Assembly (NCBI RefSeq): GCF_015326965.1
Contig: NZ_CP017659.1
Span: 5,391,001-5,455,000, forward strand
Length of the DNA: 64,000 bases
Direction: 5' to 3'
Source: Paenibacillus sp. JZ16
GTDB taxonomy: Bacteria > Bacillota > Bacilli > Paenibacillales > Paenibacillaceae
The notes below the pieces were generated by a model that worked only from the letters and a program-made list of their open reading frames with translations, was not told the DNA's origin and did no database searches. Position 1 is the first letter of the stretch. Each line of letters begins with the position of its first letter. A program made the translations under genes and the position numbers. Below are positions 16,712 to 25,435 of this stretch, piece after piece.

Positions 16712-18544
16712 ATGAAGAACCGCTTGAAAAATCCACTGGGCCGAATGAATATCAAGCAGCAGATGATTCTGCTGTTCCTGGTGCTGGTCATTCCGTTGTT
16801 TGCGCTGAACGCCTACGGGAATTCCATGGCCGGTCAAATCCTGAAGCGCCATGTGACCAATGCTTATATCGAACTGAACAAGCAGAACTTTAAGCTGATT
16901 AACCGTGATATTGAAACCGTTAACAAAGTGACCTCCACGGTCATCCAAAATTCGCAGATCCAGCAGCTGGATCCCTTTGCCGAGGACACCGTTCTCGCGC
17001 GCGTCAAAAACTACGAGCGGCTGGAAAAGATGCTGCTGTCCTTCTCCCAAGAGACGGATGAACGCGAGCCGGTTTATTACTCGCTCTATGTGTATGACCC
17101 GAACAACAGCTATTTCTTTGCTCCCTATTACCCTGACCGCCGAAAAGCGGGGGTATATTTTTTCTCCGACGAGAAGGAGAAGCCGGCATGGTTCGATGAA
17201 GCCGTGGCGATGAAAGGGAACGGGTATCTCAAGCGCATAGCGAATCTGTCGCCGCCGGTACAAGGGCGCCAGGATCAAGAGACCTTAAGCTATGTAAGGG
17301 CCGTGAACAATATTTATAAGGGCGGAACCATCGGCGTTCTGGTGGTCACGAATTTAGACGCCCGGATCGGCGAGTCGTTATCGACGGTTTCGATTCCGGA
17401 TGGGGAGCTGTATTTTACGGATGGGAACGACCATATCCTGACTTCGTCGGTACAAGGCATGGCAGGGAGGCTGGAATTGCCCCCTGAAGCGGATCCGGGT
17501 CAATCCACGATCGGCATCATGGACGTGATCACGTCGGATTTTATCTATGTTATTGACTATAACTACGTGCTCAATCAGAAGCTGGTCTACAAGGTGCCCG
17601 TCAAAACGCTGCTCGCCCAGCAAAGCGAGATGAAACGTGTTATCCAGGTCATCTCCATCGCCTACTTTGCCGTGGGTCTCATTATCGTTTTTTATTTCTG
17701 GCAGTCGCTGATGACGCCGCTCCAGAAGCTGGCGCATTTTGTGAGAAGGTATGAACCGGGGAACGTCGTGCCGGAAACCCCCTACAGGCGCAGAAAAGAT
17801 GAAGTCAGTGTCCTCATCTCCACGATCTATGACATGGCCCGCCGATTGAATGATCTGATCCACTACAAATACCGTATGGATCTGAAGCAGAAGGAAGCGC
17901 AGCTGCAGCTGCTGTATCAGCAGATTAACCCCCATTTGCTGTATAACACCTTGGAAAGCATCTATTGGAAGAGCACGATGGAGGGCAATACCGAGTCCGC
18001 CGAGATGATCAAGGATTTGTCCAAATTGATGAAGATCAGTCTCAGCCGTGGGCGGGATCTCATCACGCTTGGGGAAGAGCTTGAGCATGCGGGGGCTTAT
18101 ATCAATCTGCAGCTGAACCGTTACGATTATCAGTTTACCGTCCACTGGGAAGTGCCCGAGTCCTTGCTGGTGAACCAAGTGCCGAAGATTACGCTGCAGC
18201 CGCTGCTGGAGAACGCGATCATTCATGGCATTAAAAATATGGGCGAGGACGGAATCATCCGGATTTCAGGCCATATAGAAGAGGGACAATGCCGGATCGT
18301 CATTGAAGATAACGGCTTCCGCCCCGTAAACTACGAGTCCATCCACAGGCTGCTCCATGATGAAGCGCCGGACCCTTCGCTGGGCTACGGCATCCGCAAT
18401 ATCCAGGAGCGGCTCCAGCTGCATTTTGGAAGCGGCTGCGGTCTGCAATATAAACCAAGAGAAGAAGGGGGAACCCGCGTGACGATCACGATTCCCCGAA
18501 TAGATGAAACAACCATTATCGCAACCGGACAGGAGGTTTCCTGA
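16712..18544 (+). CDS. YesM-type sensor histidine kinase (module 1)
   Basis: This 610-residue membrane sensor kinase phosphorylates the response regulator encoded next to it. Layout: first membrane segment (about residues 19-38, MILLFLVLVIPLFALNAYG), an extracellular sensing region to about 310, a second membrane segment (ISIAYFAVGLIIVFYFW), a HAMP linker, the His_kinase domain with the phospho-acceptor in YQQINPHLLYNTLESIYW, then a HATPase domain with N box LLENAIIHGIKN. The G1 box reads EDNGFRPVNYE instead of the usual DNGxG, while the G2 box GYGIRNIQERL is intact. The ATG at 16712 follows CCGGAGGTG. Its TGA overlaps the regulator's ATG by 1 nt. It probably senses a sugar imported by the downstream ABC genes. 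Confidence 0.92.
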   Translation: MKNRLKNPLGRMNIKQQMILLFLVLVIPLFALNAYGNSMAGQILKRHVTNAYIELNKQNFKLINRDIETVNKVTSTVIQNSQIQQLDPFAEDTVLARVKNYERLEKMLLSFSQETDEREPVYYSLYVYDPNNSYFFAPYYPDRRKAGVYFFSDEKEKPAWFDEAVAMKGNGYLKRIANLSPPVQGRQDQETLSYVRAVNNIYKGGTIGVLVVTNLDARIGESLSTVSIPDGELYFTDGNDHILTSSVQGMAGRLELPPEADPGQSTIGIMDVITSDFIYVIDYNYVLNQKLVYKVPVKTLLAQQSEMKRVIQVISIAYFAVGLIIVFYFWQSLMTPLQKLAHFVRRYEPGNVVPETPYRRRKDEVSVLISTIYDMARRLNDLIHYKYRMDLKQKEAQLQLLYQQINPHLLYNTLESIYWKSTMEGNTESAEMIKDLSKLMKISLSRGRDLITLGEELEHAGAYINLQLNRYDYQFTVHWEVPESLLVNQVPKITLQPLLENAIIHGIKNMGEDGIIRISGHIEEGQCRIVIEDNGFRPVNYESIHRLLHDEAPDPSLGYGIRNIQERLQLHFGSGCGLQYKPREEGGTRVTITIPRIDETTIIATGQEVS

Positions 18545-19863
18545 TGTATAACATTTTGGTGGTAGATGACGAGCCTTTGATCTGCAAGGGCTTGGCCGGG
18601 CTGTTAACGTCCTCGGGCCTGGCCATCGATGGGATTGCTACGGCCTACAGCGGGCAGGAAGCACTGGATTACATACGGATGGGAGATATCGACCTGCTGG
18701 TCACCGATATCCAGATGGGCGAGATGAACGGCATCGAGCTGATGCAGCAGGCCAAGATCGTGAAGCCGTGGGTTCAGACGATCATTATTTCAGCCCATGA
18801 AACATTTCAATATGCACAGCGGGCGCTCCAGCTCGGTGCCAAGGATTATTTGATCAAACCGCTGAACAGCGAGCAGTTTCTGGATTCGGTTCGCAGCGTT
18901 CTGCTCAAGATGGATCGACCGGCGCCTCAGATAGAGCCATTTCTCATGGCCGATAACGAGCATTTTCGGATGGAGGAGACTCCGTCCGAACGAATAGAGC
19001 GGCTGAATCAGCGGCTCTCCACGGAGCGGGATCAGCCGCAACTGGCCGGCCTAGACGAATCGGAGCTGGGCTTGATCGGTCCTTATTTTGCCGTTATCAA
19101 GATGAAGCTGGGCTTAAGGGAAGACAGCAGCGCTTCTTTTTCAAGGAAAGATATAAGCCTGATTCAATATGCCGCGCTGAATGTCGCCAAGGAGCTGCTG
19201 GAGCAGGAGCCGCACGCCTTCGTATTCTATTCGCCGGAGCGGGACATCAACATCATCCTCCAATGGAGCGAGCAGGAGATGGAGGAGAATGCGGGCGGCA
19301 AGATCCAGCATCTGGAGATGATCGGCCGGAGTCTGCACCACCATGTGGAGCTGTACCTGAAACGAAGCTGTACCGTTGGGATCAGCCAAATATTGAGGGG
19401 GCCCGAATTTTTGAGTGTGCTCAGCCGTCAGGCGGACAAAGCGATGCTGTGGAGCGAGCAGCTGCAGGACTTCCACGTGTTTTATTACGGGGATTTCAAT
19501 TGGCACAACTATGCCCAGGAGACGTCGCATGAGGTGCTCTCGAGCCAGGGCAATCGGATCGTGGAGAATACAAGGCAATATATCGAGGAGCATTACCGCC
19601 AGAAGGGATTGACGATTCACGAGATAGCCAAGAACAATCACGTGAGCCCGAACTATTTGAGTTATCTGTTCAAAAAATATACCGGCAGCAGCCTGTGGGA
19701 GTATGTCGTGAAGCTGCGGATGGAGGAGAGCAGGTCCCTGATTCTGAGCACGGATCTCCGCCGCTACGAAATCGCGGAGCGAGTCGGCTATGAATCTCCG
19801 GAGCATTTCAGCAAAATCTTCAAAAAATATTACGGCGTCAGCCCCAGCGAGCTAAAGAAGTAA
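18544..19863 (+). CDS. YesN-type response regulator, AraC output (module 1)
   Basis: A 439-residue transcription activator. The N-terminal receiver domain (1-120) has the acidic pair in VVDDEPL, the phospho-Asp in LLVTDIQMGEMNG, the conserved Ser in IIISAHE and Lys in DYLIKPLN. A variable middle region follows. The C-terminal AraC double helix-turn-helix spans about 345-439 (LTIHEIAKNNHVSPNYLSYLFKKYTG, then YEIAERVGYESPEHFSKIFKKYYGVSPSELKK). It pairs with the kinase it overlaps and should switch on the permease and binding-protein genes downstream. Confidence 0.94.
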   Translation: MYNILVVDDEPLICKGLAGLLTSSGLAIDGIATAYSGQEALDYIRMGDIDLLVTDIQMGEMNGIELMQQAKIVKPWVQTIIISAHETFQYAQRALQLGAKDYLIKPLNSEQFLDSVRSVLLKMDRPAPQIEPFLMADNEHFRMEETPSERIERLNQRLSTERDQPQLAGLDESELGLIGPYFAVIKMKLGLREDSSASFSRKDISLIQYAALNVAKELLEQEPHAFVFYSPERDINIILQWSEQEMEENAGGKIQHLEMIGRSLHHHVELYLKRSCTVGISQILRGPEFLSVLSRQADKAMLWSEQLQDFHVFYYGDFNWHNYAQETSHEVLSSQGNRIVENTRQYIEEHYRQKGLTIHEIAKNNHVSPNYLSYLFKKYTGSSLWEYVVKLRMEESRSLILSTDLRRYEIAERVGYESPEHFSKIFKKYYGVSPSELKK

Positions 19864-19901
19864 GAACGGCTATACTTCACATAGTTTTAGACATGTTGTA
19901 A

Positions 19902-19957
19902 GACTCCCTGTCTTTTTACAATTAAAGCTGGACATTTAATTAAGGAATGAGGGAGTC
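19902..19957 (+). promoter_or_regulatory. Inverted repeat covering a ribosome binding site
   Basis: GACTCCCT at 19902-19909 is perfectly complementary to AGGGAGTC at 19950-19957. The latter contains the AGGGAG ribosome binding site of the permease gene (ATG at 19960). Folding of the mRNA would hide the site. Whether it does so in the cell is untested. Confidence 0.4.
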
Positions 19958-19959
19958 AG

Positions 19960-20895
19960 ATGGAAGAAACGGCCATGCCGCAAGGCCAGGCTCGGATAGA
20001 GCCCGGTCATCGCACCCGACAGGAGCACAAGCGCAAGCCGCTGTGGAAGAAGTACATATGGGGGTATATGTTCCTCGTTCCAGCCATTGCGATCTTTATC
20101 GTCTTTTTGTGGGTGCCGATCTTGAAAGGGGTCTTTTACAGCTTTTTTCATATCGATTTCGTAAAAGGAAACACCTTCGTCGGGTTCGATAATTATGCCA
20201 AGGTTCTCAGCAATCCCGATCTGCTGGTTTCCGTTCGAAATACATTGTATTTTATGCTGTTAACGCTGGTCATCGGCTTCTGGGTGCCCATCGCGGCCTC
20301 TATCGCCATCTCGGAGCTGAAGCTGTTCCAGGGCTTCGCCCGGATTGCGGCGTATCTACCGTTTGTCGTGCCCGGCGTCGTGCTTTACGGCATGTGGAGG
20401 TGGATGTATGACCCGGTAGGTCCGATCAACGCCCTGTTCGGCTTCTTTGGGGCAGAACCGGTATCCTTTATTTCGGATAGCCGTTTCTCCATGGTGTCGC
20501 TGGTCGTGATGGAGACATGGCAGCAATTTGGCTCGGCGATGCTGATCTATCTGGCCGGCGTGCTCAGCATACCGAAGGATTGGTATGAAGCCGCAGAGAT
20601 CGACGGTGCGGGCGTATGGGCCCGGATTAAATACATTACGCTCCCCTCGATGCGCAATTTGATTATGCTCATGCTGATCCTGCAGCTGATCGGCACTTCG
20701 CAGGCGTACCAGTCGCAGCTTGCAATGCTGGACGGCGGACCGAACAAGGCCACGCTCACCTATGCGCTTCTAACCGTAAAATACGCGTTTAACCAGCTGG
20801 ATTACGGGGCAGGAACCGCGATGGGCATCTTGATGTTCCTGGTGCTGAGTTTGCTGGGCATCCTGCAATTCAAGATGAACAGGGAGGAGTACTAG
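19960..20895 (+). CDS. Sugar ABC transporter permease, MalF type (module 1)
   Basis: A 311-residue inner-membrane subunit of a CUT1-type carbohydrate importer. About six membrane segments begin with YMFLVPAIAIFIVFLWVPIL. The EAA loop that contacts the ATPase reads EAAEIDGAGVWARIKYITLP. The long basic N-terminus before the first segment is cytoplasmic. It is followed 1 nt later by the partner permease. The ribosome binding site AGGGAG lies inside a possible hairpin. Confidence 0.93.
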   Translation: MEETAMPQGQARIEPGHRTRQEHKRKPLWKKYIWGYMFLVPAIAIFIVFLWVPILKGVFYSFFHIDFVKGNTFVGFDNYAKVLSNPDLLVSVRNTLYFMLLTLVIGFWVPIAASIAISELKLFQGFARIAAYLPFVVPGVVLYGMWRWMYDPVGPINALFGFFGAEPVSFISDSRFSMVSLVVMETWQQFGSAMLIYLAGVLSIPKDWYEAAEIDGAGVWARIKYITLPSMRNLIMLMLILQLIGTSQAYQSQLAMLDGGPNKATLTYALLTVKYAFNQLDYGAGTAMGILMFLVLSLLGILQFKMNREEY

Positions 20896-20896
20896 G

Positions 20897-21763
20897 ATGA
20901 AAGAGAGAGGCATACTGTCCGCTTCGGATCTGAGAAAACCGTGGAACAAGGCGATATACGGATTGATGGTGCTGTGCATTGCGGTGATGATCTTTACGAT
21001 GCTGTATCCAATCGGCATGACGATGTTTAACGGGCTGAAGAGCAATCAGGAGATCAATACGTTTCCGCCGCGCTTTTTCCCGTCGGAATGGCATTGGGAT
21101 AACTTCCCGAAGGGGTGGGAATACATCGATCTGCCGATGTTTCTGAAGAATACGCTGCTTATTTTTGGCGGCAATCTGCTGGTGACGATTCTGGTACTGG
21201 GCTTGGCGGCATTCAGCATTTCCCGTATCCGGGTTCCCTATCACCGCGTCATCTATTTCTTCATTCTCATGACCTTGTTTATTCCGGCGTCGAGTTACAT
21301 GATTCCGAACTTCGTCAATTTGAAGGAGCTGGGGCTGCTGAATTCCTACTGGGCCTTCTGGCTGCCGGCCGGAGCGAATGCGTACTTCTTCCTGCTGATC
21401 AAAAACTTCTTCGATGGCATTCATCCGGAGATCTTCGAGGCGGCACGCATCGATGGCGCTTCGGAGTTGAGCAGCTTCCTGCGAATTGCCGTACCGCTGT
21501 CTGTCCCGATTTTTGCAACGCTGGCGATTTTTATCTTCTCCACGGCATGGAATGACTGGTTCTGGCCGTCGCTGGTCATGCAGACGCAGGACAAGTACAC
21601 GCTGGCCACGGCCATCTACAAGTATGTCATCAACGCAAGGAGCCTGGACAGCAGCATAAAATTCGCGATCCTGTTCATGGTTATGGTGCCGCCGATCTTC
21701 GTATTTCTGGTGTTCCAGAAATTCATTATGCGCAGCGTCAGTCTCTCGGCTGTTAAAGGGTAG
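20897..21763 (+). CDS. Sugar ABC transporter permease, MalG type (module 1)
   Basis: A 288-residue partner permease of the same importer. Six membrane segments; the EAA loop reads EAARIDGASELSSFLRIAVP; the C-terminal MRSVSLSAVKG is typical of MalG-like subunits. The ATG follows AGGGAGGAG, itself located in the last codons of the upstream permease gene, so translation is coupled. Confidence 0.93.
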   Translation: MKERGILSASDLRKPWNKAIYGLMVLCIAVMIFTMLYPIGMTMFNGLKSNQEINTFPPRFFPSEWHWDNFPKGWEYIDLPMFLKNTLLIFGGNLLVTILVLGLAAFSISRIRVPYHRVIYFFILMTLFIPASSYMIPNFVNLKELGLLNSYWAFWLPAGANAYFFLLIKNFFDGIHPEIFEAARIDGASELSSFLRIAVPLSVPIFATLAIFIFSTAWNDWFWPSLVMQTQDKYTLATAIYKYVINARSLDSSIKFAILFMVMVPPIFVFLVFQKFIMRSVSLSAVKG

Positions 21764-21893
21764 GGCAGCGTGTACACCATCGTAGCCCTGCACATGATCG
21801 TCATATGAATGCACATCGTCCTTTCCGAGTTTCAATTTTATGATGGAGATAAGAAAGAACATTATCAATTCAATCAGGAAAAGGGGAGTATCC

Positions 21894-23342
21894 ATGCGCA
21901 AGTTCTCAGCATTACTGATCTGCCTTATGCTGTTCAGCTCCTTGCTCGCCGCTTGCGGCGGAGGCAAAGCAGCGCCGGAGGCCGGCAATAAAGACGGAGG
22001 GACTGCCAATTCAGGCGGAACGACTGCAACGCAGACGGATGAACCGAAACAGGATATCGCGGATCAAAAGATAACGATCAAGATCCACTATCCGCTGCCG
22101 GATGATACAACGCTGCGTCAGCAGGAGGATGATAAAATCGCCCGTTTTCAGGCGAAATATCCGAACGTGACCATCGTGAAGGACGACTGGCAGTACAGCG
22201 TCAACGAAATTGGGGTCAAGATGGCTTCGAACGAAGCGCCGACATTTTATAACACTTGGGCTACGGAAGCACAGCTGCTCGTAGAGCGGGGCTGGGTGGC
22301 CGACATCACGGAGTTCTGGAACGAGTGGGAATACAAGGACGACATGAATCCCGTGCTCCAGGATCAATTCATCGTGGACGGCAAGGTGTATGGCGTTACG
22401 CAGAACGGGTATATCACGTCAACGATCGTGAACAAGAAGCTGCTGGATGCGAAGGGCGTACCGGTTCCGCCGATGGATTGGACGTGGGACGACATGTACA
22501 ACACGGCGAAAGGGGCCGCAGATCCGAAGGCCGGCATATCCGGCATCGCGCCGATGGGCAAAGGTAATGAAGCGGGCTGGAACTGGACCAACTTCCTGTT
22601 CGAAGCCGGCGGGGATATCGAAGTGAACGAGGGTGGCAAAGTGAAGGCCGTGTTTAACTCGGAAGCCGGCGTGAAGGCGCTGGATTTCTATAAAAAGCTG
22701 AGATGGGAAGCGAATGCCATTCCGCAGGACTGGGCTCTCGGTTGGGGCGATGCCGTCAGCTCGTTCCAGCAGGGACGTACGGCGATGGTCATTGCAGGCG
22801 CATTTGACGTGATCCAGCCGGCATTGAACGAGGGCGGCATGAAGCCTGAGGATGTGCTGGCATATCCGATGCCTGCCATGGAGAAAGGCGGAGCGCATCA
22901 CGGCATTTTGGGCGGTAATTATTTGGTCATCAACCCGAATGTCACGAAGGAAGAGCAGGAAATGGCTTTCCGTTACATCACGTTTGATTATTTTACGGAT
23001 GATGCGCTGAAATCGGTGGAAGATACGATTAATGCCCGCAAAGCCGAAGGCAAATACTTTGTACCGACGCCGCTGGAATATTTCAGCGATGATTCCGAGT
23101 ATGCCGCGAAGGTAAAAGCCATCTACGATAAGTACGACAACGTCTACAAATATGATCCGCAGCTCTTCAGCCTGTTGGAAGGCAAACCGGAAGCGCAATT
23201 CGGCACGCAGGATTATTATGCGGCGATGTCCAACGTTGTACAGGAGTCGTTCTCGAAGGAAGGCACGGATTCCAAGAAACAGCTGGATGAAACAGCCAAG
23301 CTGGTTCAGGAGAACTTCTTCGATAAGATCGAACAGAAGTAA
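21894..23342 (+). CDS. Extracellular sugar-binding lipoprotein (module 1)
   Basis: The 482-residue solute-binding protein of the module 1 importer. The signal peptide MRKFSALLICLMLFSSLLAAC ends in a lipobox (LAAC) and is followed by a Gly/Ala/Thr-rich linker and a family-1 extracellular binding fold (ITIKIHYPLPDD, FNSEAGVKALDFYKKL, QGRTAMVIAGAF). The ligand is probably an oligosaccharide; no enzyme lies in this module to narrow it. The ATG at 21894 follows AAAGGGGAG; an upstream in-frame ATG at 21840 would bury the signal peptide. The stop lies inside repeat A. Confidence 0.93.
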   Translation: MRKFSALLICLMLFSSLLAACGGGKAAPEAGNKDGGTANSGGTTATQTDEPKQDIADQKITIKIHYPLPDDTTLRQQEDDKIARFQAKYPNVTIVKDDWQYSVNEIGVKMASNEAPTFYNTWATEAQLLVERGWVADITEFWNEWEYKDDMNPVLQDQFIVDGKVYGVTQNGYITSTIVNKKLLDAKGVPVPPMDWTWDDMYNTAKGAADPKAGISGIAPMGKGNEAGWNWTNFLFEAGGDIEVNEGGKVKAVFNSEAGVKALDFYKKLRWEANAIPQDWALGWGDAVSSFQQGRTAMVIAGAFDVIQPALNEGGMKPEDVLAYPMPAMEKGGAHHGILGGNYLVINPNVTKEEQEMAFRYITFDYFTDDALKSVEDTINARKAEGKYFVPTPLEYFSDDSEYAAKVKAIYDKYDNVYKYDPQLFSLLEGKPEAQFGTQDYYAAMSNVVQESFSKEGTDSKKQLDETAKLVQENFFDKIEQK

Positions 23343-23497
23343 GGGAGCGGCTGCCCCGAATGGGATTGGGGAGAATTCTGCAGCACAGTAAAGAGAGACG
23401 CCGGGGCGGCGTCTCTCTTTGCTTTCTCATATCCTTGGAAATAGTTGCTCAAGCCGGACGAAAGGTCAGCCCTTCTTAAACACGGTCGCCTGATTCG
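23337..23497. repeat. 161-bp direct repeat, copy A
   Basis: Starts at the last codon of the binding-protein gene and matches the segment at 25237-25397 at roughly 80 percent by eye and with the same length. It contains a strong hairpin (23390-23420: AAAGAGAGACGCC / GGCGTCTCTCTTT) followed by GCTTTCTC. Shared landmarks are GGAGCGGCTG, TGCAGCACA, CATATCCTT, GGTCAGCCCT and GCCTGATTCG. Confidence 0.75.
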
Positions 23498-23534
23498 TGT
23501 CCGGATCCCGAAACTGCCACAGGCGACTTTTTTT
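23485..23534 (+). terminator. Terminator after module 1
   Basis: GTCGCCTG (23485-23492) pairs with CAGGCGAC (23520-23527), followed by TTTTTTT. The first arm lies in repeat A, the second just outside. The inner hairpin at 23390-23420 may terminate as well. Confidence 0.6.
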
Positions 23535-23590
23535 ATATTGGTATAATGATTGCTATTATGACAGCCCTAAGCCAAGTGACATCACGCTGC

Positions 23591-24577
23591 TTACTTGGAA
23601 TCCGTCTTCGGAATGATTGTTTTGGCAATGCGGATCAGCTCTTCGGCAGCGATGTCACCCGTGGTAGAGTTGAGCGAAAGCATGTAGTGATGTCCGGTGG
23701 TTGGTTCTTCATAGACCCAGTCCAGCTGCGCCAGCTGCTCCGAGTTTCCGCCGCTCCACGTTTTTTGCAGCACGTCCTGCCCGTTGATCTCGATTTTCCG
23801 GCTGGTCATGCCCGTGCTCTCGTCCCAGTAGGAGGTCACGCTCCCGTGGTCCCCGTTATTCAGAATGGTAAGGGAGACTTTTTTATTGCCGCTGGCATAA
23901 TATACAGTCGAAAGCCAGAATTGATCGGTGAACTTCACCGGCATCAGGGCGTAGTCCTTCCCGGAGGCTTTGGCTTTTTCAAGCAGCTTTTTGGCGATGT
24001 CGGCTTTTTCCTGCTCGGTCAGCGGGGTCACATCAGTCTCGCGTTCCATGTGCACGCTGGCGTTTTTGAACGTATATGTGCCCGAACCGGACAGTTCCTT
24101 GGCCAGCGGCAAACCGGGCACGTTCACCATGCTTTGCAGCTTGGCGAAATCCTTGACGGCATGCGGAGTGGATTTGATGTCGATGACATGCTTTGGATTA
24201 TCCGGTACAACATAAATGATGGCGGCTTCACCCGGTTTGATCTGTTCGTCCCAGATGGTGTTCATGAGATGTATGCGGTTCAGTTCCTTTTTTGAATAGT
24301 TTTTTGGTGAAGGCGCCTGAGCGTCCGATTTCTCCTCATAGAGAACTTCCCCTTTGCTGTTGGTTAAGGAATGGTACTGTACGGCGGCAAATCCGGTCGA
24401 TGCGGTAAGCAGCATGCCGGCCATTAAGAGAATGCTAACTTTGTATTTCACAAAAAATCGCTCCTTTTTAAGTTGTTTTTCCCGAATTTGGTTCATGACG
24501 TGTTCCTGGAGGGCCGTCCCCGGCGGTTCAACCCTTTGAAAGAGTGGTTTCAGGTCCTGATCGTTGTCCTTGCTCAT
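23591..24577 (-). CDS. Probable membrane anti-sigma factor
   Basis: A 328-residue protein with a ~42-residue cytoplasmic N-terminus, one membrane segment (about 43-66, YKVSILLMAGMLLTASTGFAAV) and an extracytoplasmic C-terminal region ending in a DUF4367-like stretch (LDWVYEEPTTGHHYMLSLNSTTGD). Position and topology fit an anti-sigma factor that holds the ECF sigma factor encoded just upstream. No zinc-binding HxxxCxxC motif is present, so it is not a ZAS-type. The ATG at 24577 follows GAGGGGGAAG and overlaps the sigma gene by 50 bp. Function is inferred from this coupling. Confidence 0.75.
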   Translation of the reverse strand: MSKDNDQDLKPLFQRVEPPGTALQEHVMNQIREKQLKKERFFVKYKVSILLMAGMLLTASTGFAAVQYHSLTNSKGEVLYEEKSDAQAPSPKNYSKKELNRIHLMNTIWDEQIKPGEAAIIYVVPDNPKHVIDIKSTPHAVKDFAKLQSMVNVPGLPLAKELSGSGTYTFKNASVHMERETDVTPLTEQEKADIAKKLLEKAKASGKDYALMPVKFTDQFWLSTVYYASGNKKVSLTILNNGDHGSVTSYWDESTGMTSRKIEINGQDVLQKTWSGGNSEQLAQLDWVYEEPTTGHHYMLSLNSTTGDIAAEELIRIAKTIIPKTDSK

Positions 24578-25127
24578 TCGTTTCTTCCCCCTCTGCCATG
24601 GCGTAATGTTTGCGGAACTTGGCTGCGGCCCGCTCATATTTTTTCCTGAGATAGGTCGTGTTGTGTTTCAAAATCAGGCTGATCTCTTGATAGCTCTTGT
24701 CCTCGACACAGCGCAGGATGAGCAGGCTTCGTTCCTCGGCGGTCAGCCTGGCCAGCGCCCGGAGCACGGATGGATTGTAGTATTTGTGCTCGATGACCTG
24801 ATCGACATGCCGGTTATCCTGATCCTTCTGATACAGAAAGGGGAGGAATCGGGATAGCTTTCGCTTGCGGAGGTAGTCGATGCACTGGTTGCAGGCGATG
24901 CTGTACAGCCAGGCTTCGAAGGGCTTGTCCGGTTCGAATTTAGATAGATTGCGGTAAGCTTTCAGAAAAGCTTCCTGGGTGCAATCTTCGGCTTCGGCAT
25001 AGTCGCCAAGCATGTGATAGCAATAGTTGAAGATGGCTTTATTGCAACGGTTCATGATCAGCTCATATTTGTCGATCTCTCCCTTCAAAACATCAGCAAC
25101 GATCTGATGGAATGCTGGTTCATCCAA
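24528..25127 (-). CDS. ECF-type RNA polymerase sigma factor
   Basis: A 199-residue extracytoplasmic-function sigma factor. Region 2 (about 25-95: YCYHMLGDYAEAEDCTQEAFLKAYRNLSKFE, PFEAWLYSIACNQCIDYLRKRK) binds core polymerase and the -10 element. Region 4 (about 120-175: LARLTAEERSLLILRCVEDKSYQEISLIL, YLRKKYERAAAKFRKHY) binds the -35 element. The start is a TTG at 25127 behind AAGGGGTGA at 6-nt spacing; the nearby ATG is out of frame. It is followed by an overlapping membrane protein that is probably its anti-sigma factor. Confidence 0.92.
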   Translation of the reverse strand: MDEPAFHQIVADVLKGEIDKYELIMNRCNKAIFNYCYHMLGDYAEAEDCTQEAFLKAYRNLSKFEPDKPFEAWLYSIACNQCIDYLRKRKLSRFLPFLYQKDQDNRHVDQVIEHKYYNPSVLRALARLTAEERSLLILRCVEDKSYQEISLILKHNTTYLRKKYERAAAKFRKHYAMAEGEETNEQGQRSGPETTLSKG

Positions 25128-25236
25128 GTGGTTTCACCCCTTTACAATTTGTATTACGTTTGGGCAAAGCACAAATGTGACAAATGGATTCAATAAATTT
25201 TGTTTGCAGGAGAGCGCAGTCGCCAAGATCGGGTTG

Positions 25237-25397
25237 AAGTAAAGGAGCGGCTGTCCCCGGATGGGATTTTGGAGAAGTCTGCAGCACAACAAAGAGAGAC
25301 GCCGGAGCGGCGTCTCTCTTTGCTGTTTCATATCCTTACGATCGGGAGTTGACTTGGACCAGTGGTCAGCCCTCCTCGAGCACGACTGCCTGATTCG
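25237..25397. repeat. 161-bp direct repeat, copy B
   Basis: The second copy of the repeat at 23337-23497, in the same orientation, on the other side of the sigma/anti-sigma pair. It contains the same hairpin (AAAGAGAGACGCC / GGCGTCTCTCTTT). It lies between the nucleotidyltransferase gene's stop and the sigma gene, so on the minus strand it can also act as terminator for the former. Confidence 0.75.
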
Positions 25398-25435
25398 ATA
25401 ATTTGAATCAAGGGTACCGCAACGTCCCGCATATC

